A DNA stretch of 64,000 nt from Dyadobacter sp. NIV53. Its GTDB lineage: Bacteria > Bacteroidota > Bacteroidia > Cytophagales > Spirosomataceae. The DNA lies in assembly GCF_019711195.1 (NCBI RefSeq), contig NZ_CP081299.1:4004001-4068000 (forward strand), read 5' to 3'. Position numbers and translations under genes: made by a program. Under the pieces are notes generated by a model. It did no database searches, was not told the DNA's origin, and saw nothing but the letters and a program-made list of their open reading frames with translations. Positions 1-7,618 of this stretch are shown one piece after another (within the stretch, counting starts at the first letter, position 1; every line of letters begins with the position of its first letter).

Positions 1-147
1 ACGCCAGTCGCGAAATAAATTGTCACCAAATGCTTCCCGCTTGGTAGCTTTAAGAAAACGTGCAGGGATAATCTGATCTGTATCAACGTTTTCTATCGGC
101 AAAGGAACTGCCGTACTTTTTAATATTGTGAATTTATCGTAAGCCAT
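1..147 (-). CDS. leuD: 3-isopropylmalate dehydratase small subunit, N-terminal part (runs off left edge)
   Basis: Reading from the ATG at 147 gives 49 residues beginning MAYDKFTILKSTAVPLP and including the NVDTDQIIPARFL motif that marks the swivel-domain subunit LeuD. With LeuC it isomerises 2- to 3-isopropylmalate in leucine synthesis. Full-length LeuD is about 200 residues, so the remaining three quarters lie outside the window. It follows leuC on the same strand, but a GxxExxY gene in its own inverted-repeat frame lies between the two, whereas leuC and leuD are normally adjacent. The identification is firm because of the motif and the leuC neighbour. Confidence 0.93.
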   Translation of the reverse strand, partial: MAYDKFTILKSTAVPLPIENVDTDQIIPARFLKATKREAFGDNLFRDWR

Positions 148-174
148 TTTTTTGCTAAATAATGTTTAGTGGTA

Positions 175-808
175 GGTGACACAGAGAACCACGGAGTTAA
201 GGAGAGGAACACAGAGGTTTATTTAATAGAAATTTAAATTCATTAAATATCTTCGTGATTCTGAACATTTTCCGCTTTTTTGGTCTATGAAACTACATAT
301 ATTGTTCTTTTATTTAAGAAATCTTTTAATGCCATTTTTTAGTAAAAGCACATTGAAATTTATTAATAAACCTGCTTCTATTTCTGCAAGTTTCATGTAG
401 GTTAAAATTTGAGCAGTATGAACTGGACTAATTATTTCAACACTTTTCAATTCAACAATAACTTGATTCTCAACAACAAAATCCATTCGGTATCCATATT
501 CCAGACGTATTTCTTTATAATGAACAGGAATTGGTTTTTGTCGTTCAAAGAATAAACCTGCCCGGGATAATTCATAAGCAAGACATTCCTCATATGCAGA
601 TTCAAGTAATCCAGGACCTAATTCTTTATGTACTTCAATACAACATCCAATGATCTCTCCCGTAATATCATTTATCACCATAATTCAGCTGTGGTTATAT
701 ATAATATTATAGACCACAAACTGATATTTGGTCACACAGCTAAGGTTAGAAATATTTAAACAACCTCTGTGGTTCTCCTTTTATCTCTGTGAACCTCTGT
801 GTAACCTT
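175..808. mobile_element. Candidate GxxExxY-carrying element with imperfect terminal inverted repeats
   Basis: The segment between the leuC stop (815) and leuD start (147) is bounded by arms at about 175-219 and 764-808. The left arm begins GGTGACACAGAGAACCACGG. The reverse complement of the right arm begins GGTTACACAGAGGTTCACAG. The two then continue in parallel (AAGGAGA..., ACACAGAGGTT / CCACAGAGGTT) with roughly 80 percent identity. The only gene inside is the GxxExxY ORF. No transposase is present and I could not define a target-site duplication, so movement is an inference from the symmetric ends and from a gene-less relative of the arms at 48324-48371. Confidence 0.5.
310..681 (-). CDS. 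GxxExxY family protein (PD-(D/E)XK nuclease-like)
   Basis: This 123-residue protein carries the family signature: an early IGCCIEVHKELGPGLLESAYEECL stretch (G-x-x-E-x-x-Y, residues about 11-34), then RMDFVVENQVIVELKSVE, where D47-type Asp and the E-x-K (VELKS) match a PD-(D/E)XK nuclease core. The biochemical role of the family is not established. Its length is typical (about 120-130). It is the only gene between leuC and leuD and is enclosed by CACAGAG-type inverted repeats, so it looks like inserted cargo rather than part of leucine synthesis. It probably rides on the ilv/leu transcript because the strand agrees. Confidence 0.85.
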   Translation of the reverse strand: MVINDITGEIIGCCIEVHKELGPGLLESAYEECLAYELSRAGLFFERQKPIPVHYKEIRLEYGYRMDFVVENQVIVELKSVEIISPVHTAQILTYMKLAEIEAGLLINFNVLLLKNGIKRFLK

Positions 809-814
809 ACTCAT

Positions 815-2218
815 TTACATCAAGTCCCGAGGATCTGTAACTACACCAGTAACCGCTGCGGCAGCAGCCACCAATGGACTAGCCAACAAAGTTCTAGCTC
901 CCGGGCCCTGACGGCCTTCGAAGTTACGGTTTGAAGTACTTACAGCATATTTACCGGCAGGAATTTTATCATCGTTCATAGCAAGGCAAGCAGAACAACC
1001 AGGCTGACGAAGTTCGAAACCGGCTTCGGTCAGAATATCCAGAATTCCTTCTGCTTTAATCTGAGCTTCAACAATATGAGAACCAGGAACTACCCATGCA
1101 GTAACATTATCCGCTTTTTTACGTCCTTTTACAATAGAGGCAAATGCACGGAAATCTTCAATACGGCCATTGGTACAGCTGCCAATAAAAACGTAATCAA
1201 TTTTCTTGCCCAGCATGGATTCATTTTCATGGAAACCCATGTAATTCAATGACTTATCATAAGTTGCTTTTCCGCCTTCCGTTTCCTCAGCAGTAGGGAT
1301 ATTAAGTGAAATTCCCTGACCCATTCCCGGATTGGTTCCGTAAGTGATCATTGGCTCAATATCAGCCGCATCAAAAGTATATTCTTTGTCAAAAACAGCA
1401 TCTTCATCTGTTTTCAATGTTTTCCAGTATGCCAGTGCTTTTGCCCATTTCTCACCTTTTGGGGCTTGCTCACGGCCGTTGATATAATCAAAAGTAGTTT
1501 GGTCAGGGGCGATCATTCCACCACGTGCACCCATTTCGATACTCATGTTACAAACCGTCATACGGCCTTCCATGCTCATGTTGCGGAATACATCACCAGC
1601 ATATTCCACAAAATAGCCGGTTGCACCAGCTGTTGTCAGTTTTGAAATTACATATAGCGTAACATCTTTTGGAGTAACTGCTTTACCCAGAACACCATTT
1701 ACGTTTACACGCATTTTCTTTGGTTTTGGCTGCATGATACATTGCGAAGAAAGTACCATTTCAACCTCAGAAGTGCCAATCCCAAAGGCAATTGCACCAA
1801 AAGCACCGTGTGTGGAAGTATGAGAATCACCACAAACGATCGTCATGCCGGGAAGCGTAATGCCATTTTCAGGTCCCACAACATGGACAATCCCGTTTCT
1901 TGCATTGCCCAGTCCCCAGTGCGAAATACCGTATTTAGCAGAGTTAGATTCCAAAGCGTCCAGCTGTTTGGCCGAAAGCGGATCCTGTACCGGAAGATGC
2001 TGATTAATCGTGGGTGTGTTATGATCAGCCGTTGCGAAAGTACGTTCGGGATAAATAACACCAATATTCCTGCTTTCAAGCCCCAGAAAAGCTATAGGAC
2101 TGGTTACTTCGTGTATAAAATGACGGTCAATAAAAAACACATCCGGACCATCCTCAATCTTGCGCACAACGTGTGAATCCCACACCTTGTCAAATAACGT
2201 ACTTGCTTGATTACTCAT
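815..2218 (-). CDS. leuC: 3-isopropylmalate dehydratase large subunit
   Basis: LeuC (467 residues, normal length) is the iron-sulfur subunit that converts 2-isopropylmalate to 3-isopropylmalate. Visible hallmarks are CGDSHTSTHGAFGAIAFG (substrate/active site), the first cluster cysteine in FIGSCTNGRIEDFR, and the remaining pair in PGCSACLAMN. The start MSNQASTLFDKVWDSHVV fits the family N-terminus. It is on the same strand as leuD, but 668 nt of inserted sequence separates its stop from leuD. A small hairpin followed by a T-run lies about 45 nt upstream, so leuC may have its own transcript as well as readthrough from ilv. Confidence 0.97.
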   Translation of the reverse strand: MSNQASTLFDKVWDSHVVRKIEDGPDVFFIDRHFIHEVTSPIAFLGLESRNIGVIYPERTFATADHNTPTINQHLPVQDPLSAKQLDALESNSAKYGISHWGLGNARNGIVHVVGPENGITLPGMTIVCGDSHTSTHGAFGAIAFGIGTSEVEMVLSSQCIMQPKPKKMRVNVNGVLGKAVTPKDVTLYVISKLTTAGATGYFVEYAGDVFRNMSMEGRMTVCNMSIEMGARGGMIAPDQTTFDYINGREQAPKGEKWAKALAYWKTLKTDEDAVFDKEYTFDAADIEPMITYGTNPGMGQGISLNIPTAEETEGGKATYDKSLNYMGFHENESMLGKKIDYVFIGSCTNGRIEDFRAFASIVKGRKKADNVTAWVVPGSHIVEAQIKAEGILDILTEAGFELRQPGCSACLAMNDDKIPAGKYAVSTSNRNFEGRQGPGARTLLASPLVAAAAAVTGVVTDPRDLM

Positions 2219-2263
2219 AATTTACAATATATAATTTCGTCATTTCTTCAATTTTCTGCTTTG

Positions 2264-2284
2264 AAAAAAGTTACAAGAGTAACT
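2264..2284 (-). terminator. Short intrinsic-terminator-like hairpin upstream of leuC
   Basis: On the minus strand the sequence reads AGTTAC-TCTT-GTAACT followed by five further T. The 6-bp stem is perfect but short and AT-rich, so it may be a weak terminator for the damaged membrane-protein gene upstream, or part of the leuC leader. No Leu-rich leader ORF was found in front of it. Confidence 0.4.
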
Positions 2285-2470
2285 ACAATTCTTCAAAGGA
2301 GAAATGAGGATACAAATTACTATAAAATATTGGGAATAAGTATAACGTTAAACGTTCAAAAAGTAGTGATTTTGGTTTGAAGGTAAGGTTTGGGCGGGAA
2401 ATGGTATTTGGGAAATATTGGAAATGAAATAATAAACAAAGTTTTACAAACAGACAGATTTTGAGAAATG

Positions 2471-2830
2471 CTACTTTTTCAAAAAGTAAATGCCAATTAT
2501 GATGACTGGAATACAAGCTAATGAAATCCAAAATTTTTGAGAGTTTGAAATCCGGTTACCAGAGAGAGTTAATAAAACTTCCACAGCCACAGCTAGTGGC
2601 AGAGTAGCTAGTGGAAAACCAACCAATAATCCAAGCGCCCAATTATCGCTATTATTTAATGAGGAATTAAACAGAATAATCACAACAATCGCAACGCAAA
2701 AAATATAAATTCTTAACGGAGTCCAATATGTCTTTCTATCTTATTTTATGTCTTTTTTTCTAAATGCAGCTAAAATCAAGATGCATAACAAAAGGATTGC
2801 TGTAATAAATAAAATAGCGAAATACATCAT
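2471..2830 (-). pseudogene. Small membrane protein interrupted by an in-frame TAA stop
   Basis: Starting at ATG 2830 the frame reads MMYFAILFITAILLLCILIL (one transmembrane helix), then AAFRKKDIK and a TAA at 2741-2743. The same frame then continues without a gap as DRKTYWTPLRIYIFCVAIVV..., with two further hydrophobic segments, to a TAG at 2471. No ATG follows the internal stop before the hydrophobic part; only a GTG at 2681-2683 exists, and using it would cut into a helix. Read together it is a plausible protein of about 118 residues with three or four membrane segments. The family is not recognised. It could be a nonsense mutation, a sequencing error, or two tiny genes. Confidence 0.5.
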
Positions 2831-2912
2831 TGCCTTAAGGAGGAGTCTGTCTTTATTCTTAGACGATAAATGCCGATTTGGTAACAATCAATTGACTTTC
2901 TCAAACAATCTG

Positions 2913-2987
2913 TTATCCTTGCCGCTTCGGCTTCACCCCAAACTTTTCCTTGTAAGTTTCAATAAAATGAGAAGCACTCTCGTACCC
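2913..2987 (-). pseudogene. Remnant of an AraC-family regulator C-terminus
   Basis: The minus strand encodes GYESASHFIETYKEKFGVKPKRQG and a stop. It differs in only a few positions from the last 24 residues of the intact AraC-type regulator at 3536-4384 (GYESISHFIKTYKEKFGVTPKRQG). Upstream of the Gly the similarity stops, so this is a gene tail only. The YoeB-type toxin-antitoxin pair lies exactly between the fragment and the intact gene, which makes the two tails direct repeats around the module. Confidence 0.75.
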
Positions 2988-3022
2988 AAATATCAAAAAC
3001 AATCTTAGGTCTTAGTAATCGA

Positions 3023-3280
3023 CTAGTAATGCCCCTTCAAAGAATAAATAAAAATCGTATCCTTATCCACTTCATAAACTAATCGATGTTCTTGATTTAT
3101 TCTCCGTGACCAAAATCCCGAAAGCTCATGTTTAAGTGGTTCAGGCTTACCAAGTCCATCATAAGGCGTTTGATTAATGGATTGAATTAGTTGAAGTATC
3201 TTTTTCAAAATTGGCTTATTGCCAGTTTTTACCCATGAATCGAATTGTTCTTTCGCCTTAGGAGTATAAATTATTTGCAT
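3023..3280 (-). CDS. Txe/YoeB family toxin (ribosome-dependent mRNA endonuclease)
   Basis: This 85-residue protein is a full-length YoeB/Txe homologue. The core TPYDGLGKPEPLKHELSGFWS followed by RRINQEHRLVYEV and a C-terminal GHY matches the family, including the Glu, Arg and terminal His that do the cleavage chemistry in YoeB. YoeB toxins bind the 50S subunit and cut mRNA at the A site. Its start overlaps the end of the antitoxin gene by 10 nt, the usual translational coupling of a type II module. It sits in the accessory stretch between ilvA and leuC. Confidence 0.92.
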   Translation of the reverse strand: MQIIYTPKAKEQFDSWVKTGNKPILKKILQLIQSINQTPYDGLGKPEPLKHELSGFWSRRINQEHRLVYEVDKDTIFIYSLKGHY

Positions 3281-3477
3281 AAACCTTCCAGCTCTTCAAG
3301 AGTCATTGCAATTCCTTTTCCTTCTTTTAAATCCTGTTTCCCCTTCTTTATCATAGCAACGAATTCAGGATCGTAAGGTTTTGTATTAGTTTCGAATGAA
3401 ATTTTTAAAGCTTTTGCTACCGCTTTCAAAGCCTCTAACTTTTCCTGACTATTTGAACGAAATATCAGCGTTTCCAT
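3271..3477 (-). CDS. Antitoxin of the YoeB-type module
   Basis: This 68-residue protein precedes and overlaps the toxin gene. It begins METLIFRSNSQEKLEALKAVAKALKISFE and contains YDPEFVAMIKKGKQDLKEGKGI, the acidic/basic helical stretch common in small Bacteroidota antitoxins (DUF2683-like) that neutralise RelE/YoeB toxins. No classical Phd DNA-binding domain is evident, so autoregulation is uncertain. About 60 nt of AT-rich sequence separates it from the AraC gene tail. The assignment rests mainly on gene order and overlap, with partial support from the sequence. Confidence 0.82.
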   Translation of the reverse strand: METLIFRSNSQEKLEALKAVAKALKISFETNTKPYDPEFVAMIKKGKQDLKEGKGIAMTLEELEGLCK

Positions 3478-3535
3478 AATGTCATATTTTATGATATGTA
3501 AAGTTAATTTTTTATTCCCTTATTATCACAATCCT

Positions 3536-4384
3536 TCACCCCTGCCTCTTAGGCGTCACCCCAAACTTTTCCTTATAAGTCTTGATAAAATGAGAGATGC
3601 TTTCATAACCAATTTCGGTGCTGATTTCTGTTACATTCTTGGTACTGTTTCTTAGAAGGAAATCGGCGTAATCGAGTCGTTTGTTTTTGAGCCAGAATGC
3701 AGGAGAGGTATTAAAGTCATCCTGAAAATCCCGTTTAAATGCAGAAAGGCTGCGGCCGGATAATCGGGCAAGTTCGTTTAATGTAAGCGGTTTGAGGTAA
3801 TAACTGTTCATCAGAAATGACAGATCCACTTTCTCGCCTTTATAGAGGCTATACAAAATAGCTCGGAGTTGCCTGGAAGAATCGAGTTCGAGTAAATGCA
3901 GTAATAATTCCTGGAATTTGAGGCGTAAAAAATGGTTTTTTAGCTCTGTACGTGAACGAAAGTAGGGAAAAACAGATTGAATAAACTTTTCGAAATTATC
4001 ATCTGCTTTTAATAAAAGTATCGGGTTTTCAAGAATAGTTGTAGTTTCTTCAATTTGAAAAAGCTCAGGATGTAAGCCTACAAATTCTTTCAGTAATTTT
4101 TCATCAAAGAAAAAAACAAGGCTTTTGTAAGATTCATTAATCGATTCAGACATCAAATAAAAACCTCTCTGAACAAACAGAATATCACCTTTTTTAACAT
4201 GCACTTCCTGGGTGGGGCTGGTAAATTTTTTGTCTCCTTCCAGCACCACAATAACAGCATGTTCTTCAAAAAAAACATCATATTTGGAAGGATAAACTTC
4301 ATTGCGGTAAGCAACAAAAGTCATATCCTGAATCTTCAGGGATTCAAATTCCTGTGAGCTAATATCAGAAGGAACGCGCAGCAT
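3536..4384 (-). CDS. AraC family transcriptional regulator
   Basis: The protein has 282 residues. The N-terminal half is a cupin-like sensing domain (EEHAVIVVLEGDKKFTSP, VKKGDILFVQRGFY). The C-terminal 95 residues hold two helix-turn-helix motifs: LTLNELARLSGRSLSAFKRDF and NVTEISTEIGYESISHFIKTY, closing with FGVTPKRQG, the AraC signature. The ligand is unknown. It starts 23 nt after the outer-membrane protein gene at 4408-5586 on the same strand, so the two are probably co-transcribed and functionally linked. A copy of its last 24 codons lies at 2913-2987 beyond the toxin-antitoxin pair. Confidence 0.93.
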   Translation of the reverse strand: MLRVPSDISSQEFESLKIQDMTFVAYRNEVYPSKYDVFFEEHAVIVVLEGDKKFTSPTQEVHVKKGDILFVQRGFYLMSESINESYKSLVFFFDEKLLKEFVGLHPELFQIEETTTILENPILLLKADDNFEKFIQSVFPYFRSRTELKNHFLRLKFQELLLHLLELDSSRQLRAILYSLYKGEKVDLSFLMNSYYLKPLTLNELARLSGRSLSAFKRDFQDDFNTSPAFWLKNKRLDYADFLLRNSTKNVTEISTEIGYESISHFIKTYKEKFGVTPKRQG

Positions 4385-4407
4385 GTTAAAACTTATTGCG
4401 GTCTAAA

Positions 4408-5586
4408 TTACTTTTTAGTAACAAGCTGATTTAAATTAAGGTAATAGCTTAGAGTTATCCGAGGTTTGTTGAAAAAAGGAGCATCAGATAAAATCGTACC
4501 CAGATTTGCAAAATGGGATACTTCAATATTAAATTTTCTATATAATCCAATTCCGGCATGAGGCCCAAGAATAGAACTTCTCCATGTATTGAATGGAAAT
4601 GCGAAATCTATCCCTACAAATGGTCTGATGTTTCCGGATCCAAAATAAGTCCCAGAACCAAATTCCAGAGTTTTTAATGTATGTTTTTTAGTATCATAAC
4701 CATAATTCGTATAAATGTCCTTATCGGATACACTTGGAATGAATGATAAATTAATTTTGAAATAGCGGTTATGAAATCTTCTTGGAAGGTTTGCTCTTAT
4801 TCCAAAACCATATGTTAGTCTATTTTTTAATAGTATGCCTGGTTCTTCCCAACCTTCTATTCCTCCATTAAAATTAAAGTCAATGGTAAAATCATGTTCG
4901 TCCTGAGGGTGGTTGATTTGTTTTTGCCCGCCAAAAAATTCATTATAATTTTCAATATATTTTCTTAGATCTTTTTGGCTGTAACCAGGTATTTTGGTAT
5001 CAATCGGTTGAACGTCGGAAAGAAGAGCCGGAAGTTGTTTTTTGTAATCATCATATAGTAGAAGATATTTCTTTTCACGGATAAGACGATAAAAGGGATA
5101 GTAAATTAGCTCAGTCAGAATGCTATCTTTTTCTATATAAAAATGAGTTGCAGATGTGCTGTTTATATATTCCAAAAGAGAAGCTTTAGGCCCGGAAGTT
5201 ACCTCCCGCAAAAATATAACAGCCGAATCTTTACTTTGTAAAGAAGGAGGGATAGTATATATTTCACTTAAATCGATATTTAAAACAGCGATTTTTTTGC
5301 TTTTATAACGCGCATTTACTGAGGTTATATAAAATTCTTTGATTTCCTTAGAGCTGATTTTTCGTATATCACTGGTTTTATTGCTACTAAAGTCTATATA
5401 AACAGGACTTTCATCCCATCCTTCATATCTGATAAGACCTTGTAAAGTATCTCCTTTAAGGGAAACAGTATAGCCATCAAGAAATTTTCCCTGACTAAAT
5501 ACACTTGTTGAGAATACGAAGAAAATGAAAATTACGGCGCCAAGGAAGCGCGCCAGGCAAGACGACCTTGTAGAAATTGAAATCAT
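4408..5586 (-). CDS. Secreted protein with predicted outer-membrane barrel, function unknown
   Basis: I chose the ATG at 5586 because it gives a clean signal peptide (ARFLGAVIFIFFVFSTSVFSQG). A longer frame to 5682 would overlap the end of ilvA and bury the signal. The mature part begins GKFLDGYTVSLKGDTLQGLI, a domain often seen at the start of uncharacterised Bacteroidota envelope proteins. The last 160 residues alternate polar and aromatic residues (YFGSGNIRPFVGIDFAF, HAGIGLYRKFNIEVSHF) as in an outer-membrane beta-barrel, ending YYLNLNQLVTKK. It lies 61 nt downstream of ilvA and 23 nt upstream of the AraC gene. No enzymatic motif is recognised. Confidence 0.75.
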   Translation of the reverse strand: MISISTRSSCLARFLGAVIFIFFVFSTSVFSQGKFLDGYTVSLKGDTLQGLIRYEGWDESPVYIDFSSNKTSDIRKISSKEIKEFYITSVNARYKSKKIAVLNIDLSEIYTIPPSLQSKDSAVIFLREVTSGPKASLLEYINSTSATHFYIEKDSILTELIYYPFYRLIREKKYLLLYDDYKKQLPALLSDVQPIDTKIPGYSQKDLRKYIENYNEFFGGQKQINHPQDEHDFTIDFNFNGGIEGWEEPGILLKNRLTYGFGIRANLPRRFHNRYFKINLSFIPSVSDKDIYTNYGYDTKKHTLKTLEFGSGTYFGSGNIRPFVGIDFAFPFNTWRSSILGPHAGIGLYRKFNIEVSHFANLGTILSDAPFFNKPRITLSYYLNLNQLVTKK

Positions 5587-5647
5587 AAAAATTGAGAAGA
5601 GGGATAAAAATATAAATGTAACCAAAGTATCCCTGATTGGGTAATTA

Positions 5648-6889
5648 TCAGACCATAAACTGAAACAAATCCGGCTGGTCATTCAGGTATTCGTATACAA
5701 TCCGGCCTTCGTCCATGCGGCTAATCAACGGAGCAAAATCTTCACGATTTTTTAACTCAATTCCTACTAAAGCAGGGCCTTGTTCACGGTTGGTTTTTTT
5801 GACATATTCGAATCTGGCAATGTCGTCATTGGGTCCAAGTACATTCAGAAATTCACGGAATGCACCAGAACGTTGTGGAAAACGAATGATGAAGTAATGT
5901 TTCAGTCCTTCGTAAAGCAGGGAACGTTCTTTGATTTCCTCTGTTCGGGTGATGTCATTATTGCCACCGCTAATCAGCGCGACTACGTTTTTACCTTTGA
6001 TCTCTTCTTTTACAAAATCCAGTGCTGCAACCGTAAGTGCTCCCGCAGGTTCCGCCACAATAGCTTCTTCGTTGTAAAGCTGCAAGATTGTCGAGCAGAC
6101 TTTTCCTTCGGGAATAAGCAATACTTTATCCAGGCTTTTACTACATATTTCAAATGTAATATCACCAGCGCGTCGAACAGCTGCGCCATCTACAAATTTA
6201 TCAATGTGATCGAGGGTTACAACATGGCCTTCTCTGATTGAATCATGCATGGTAGGCGAACCTTCTGGTTCTACACCAATTAGATGGGTTTTTGGAGATA
6301 ATTGTTTGAAAACAGTAGAAATGCCAGAAGCCAGCCCACCGCCTCCAATTGCCATGAATAAATAATCAATCTTAAAGTCGGCATCTTTGAAAATTTCCAG
6401 ACCGACCGTTCCCTGGCCTTCAATTACCTGAAAGTCGTCAAACGGATGTACGAAAGTGGCATTGTTTGTCTTTTGATATATGAGAGAAGCGTGATATGCA
6501 TCGTCATAAGTATCGCCAACCAAAAGGACGTCCACCCATTCTTTCCCAAAAAGCCTGACCTGTTTCACTTTTTGAGCAGGCGTCGTGGTTGGCATAAAAA
6601 TGGCCCCTTTCACTTCCATTTTTCTGCACGCATAAGCAACGCCCTGGGCATGGTTCCCTGCACTTGCGCAAACAACGCCGCCAGCCAAAGCTTCCGCACT
6701 TAAGCTTGCCATTTTGTTAAAAGCACCTCTGATTTTGTAAGAGCGAACCGTTTGCAGATCTTCTCTTTTCAGATAAATATTTGCTTCGTACTGTTCCGAT
6801 AAATGTACATTGTAAAGAAGAGGAGTATGGTTAATAATGCCACGAAGACGTTCGGCGGCAAGAAATATATTGTCGAGAGTGGGAGACAT
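5648..6889 (-). CDS. ilvA: Threonine dehydratase, biosynthetic
   Basis: IlvA deaminates threonine to 2-oxobutanoate, the first committed step of isoleucine synthesis. The PLP lysine is in SYKIRGAFNKM (about residue 51), the phosphate-binding glycine loop is AIGGGGLASG, and SGGNNDITR lies near the end of the catalytic domain. Residues after about 325 (HYFIIRFPQRSGAFREFLN) form the C-terminal ACT-like regulatory domain, so isoleucine feedback is expected. The length of 413 residues fits the one-ACT-domain form. It follows a small coiled-coil gene by 17 nt and lies in the ilv cluster behind the ilvD attenuator. Confidence 0.96.
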   Translation of the reverse strand: MSPTLDNIFLAAERLRGIINHTPLLYNVHLSEQYEANIYLKREDLQTVRSYKIRGAFNKMASLSAEALAGGVVCASAGNHAQGVAYACRKMEVKGAIFMPTTTPAQKVKQVRLFGKEWVDVLLVGDTYDDAYHASLIYQKTNNATFVHPFDDFQVIEGQGTVGLEIFKDADFKIDYLFMAIGGGGLASGISTVFKQLSPKTHLIGVEPEGSPTMHDSIREGHVVTLDHIDKFVDGAAVRRAGDITFEICSKSLDKVLLIPEGKVCSTILQLYNEEAIVAEPAGALTVAALDFVKEEIKGKNVVALISGGNNDITRTEEIKERSLLYEGLKHYFIIRFPQRSGAFREFLNVLGPNDDIARFEYVKKTNREQGPALVGIELKNREDFAPLISRMDEGRIVYEYLNDQPDLFQFMV

Positions 6890-6906
6890 GATATTTTGAT
6901 TCGTTC

Positions 6907-7113
6907 CTAGGCTGCAATCTGAACTTTTGCGTTCGTTGCACTTGAAAGTAAGTCAGCTAATTGCTGAGATAATTCTTTTTTTAAAGAATAATATTGGTTT
7001 ACAATAAGATCTTCGGATTTCGCTTCTAAGTGCTTTCTGATGATACTTTCCACACGACGTATTTTTTCTAAAGTATGGAAAATTTCTATTTCAAGTTCAT
7101 CATGGATCTCCAT
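6907..7113 (-). CDS. Small charged coiled-coil protein, function unknown
   Basis: This 68-residue protein starts MEIHDELEIEIFHTLEKIRRVESIIR, is almost entirely helical and charged, and has heptad-like spacing of Leu and Ile throughout. It begins 2 nt after the stop of the nucleotidyltransferase-like gene, so translation is likely coupled. It ends 17 nt before ilvA. No family is recognised. Because small helical partners often accompany stand-alone nucleotidyltransferase-fold proteins, it could be a regulatory or toxin-antitoxin partner. That is inference from position only. Confidence 0.6.
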   Translation of the reverse strand: MEIHDELEIEIFHTLEKIRRVESIIRKHLEAKSEDLIVNQYYSLKKELSQQLADLLSSATNAKVQIAA

Positions 7114-7115
7114 AA

Positions 7116-7553
7116 TCAGAATTTTATTTGAATAAATCCTTTTCTCTTATTTTTTCTGTTGGTTGTGAAAAAATAAAACCAATGTAAATAATCAAACCTG
7201 GTCAATTCAAAATTTTCATGATCCTCTGGAAAGACTTTCGCATAATACAAATCTACGTATTCCTGTCTCTCTTTGAAAGAAGATAGCAGAATCTCTTTCG
7301 AGCTTAAATGTTTGTAACTCAGGAAAACCACAATATCGATATCTTTCGAATCAGTCTTTTGTGTTACAAAGCTACCATTGATCCAAACTGTGAACTCGTC
7401 GTTCAGAATTATTTTTAATTCTTCTACCTGAAGAAAAAAATTGTTTAGAAGTGATCTTCTGATCGAGTTATATCCAAAAGTTAGACTTAATTCAGCTGCT
7501 GAAAGGGTAATTATTCCGTAAGGGAAAAGATTACCGTTATTATCAAACTCCAT
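7116..7553 (-). CDS. DUF6932-like protein with nucleotidyltransferase-type motif
   Basis: I prefer the ATG at 7553 (MEFDNNGNLFPYGIITLS, 145 residues) over the upstream one at 7583, because the family normally begins with such a short PYGI-type segment. Residues around INGSFVTQKTDSKDIDIVVFL match the GS...D-x-D pattern of the polymerase-beta nucleotidyltransferase fold. The protein ends with an HWFYFFTTNRKNKRKGFIQIKF stretch. The substrate is unknown. It is inserted between ilvC and the coiled-coil gene/ilvA on the same strand, with no obvious link to amino acid synthesis. Confidence 0.7.
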   Translation of the reverse strand: MEFDNNGNLFPYGIITLSAAELSLTFGYNSIRRSLLNNFFLQVEELKIILNDEFTVWINGSFVTQKTDSKDIDIVVFLSYKHLSSKEILLSSFKERQEYVDLYYAKVFPEDHENFELTRFDYLHWFYFFTTNRKNKRKGFIQIKF

Positions 7554-7618
7554 AATATAAAAAAATATCCCTGAAATTTTCAAATCAGGGATAATAATAA
7601 AATCTAAGTTTGCTTTAA

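Noticed and set aside
1742..2176. Long plus-strand ORF opposite leuC, and similar shadow ORFs opposite ilvB, mfd and hemB
   Set aside because: They are antisense to well-conserved coding sequence, have no protein-like features and no start signals.
2283..2531. 82-codon minus-strand ORF upstream of leuC as a leucine leader peptide
   Set aside because: It is too long, overlaps the membrane-protein gene end, and its Leu codons are not clustered before a competing hairpin set.
5587..5682. Longer start for the 4408-5586 outer-membrane protein
   Set aside because: It would overlap the ilvA 3' end and place 32 residues before an obvious signal peptide.
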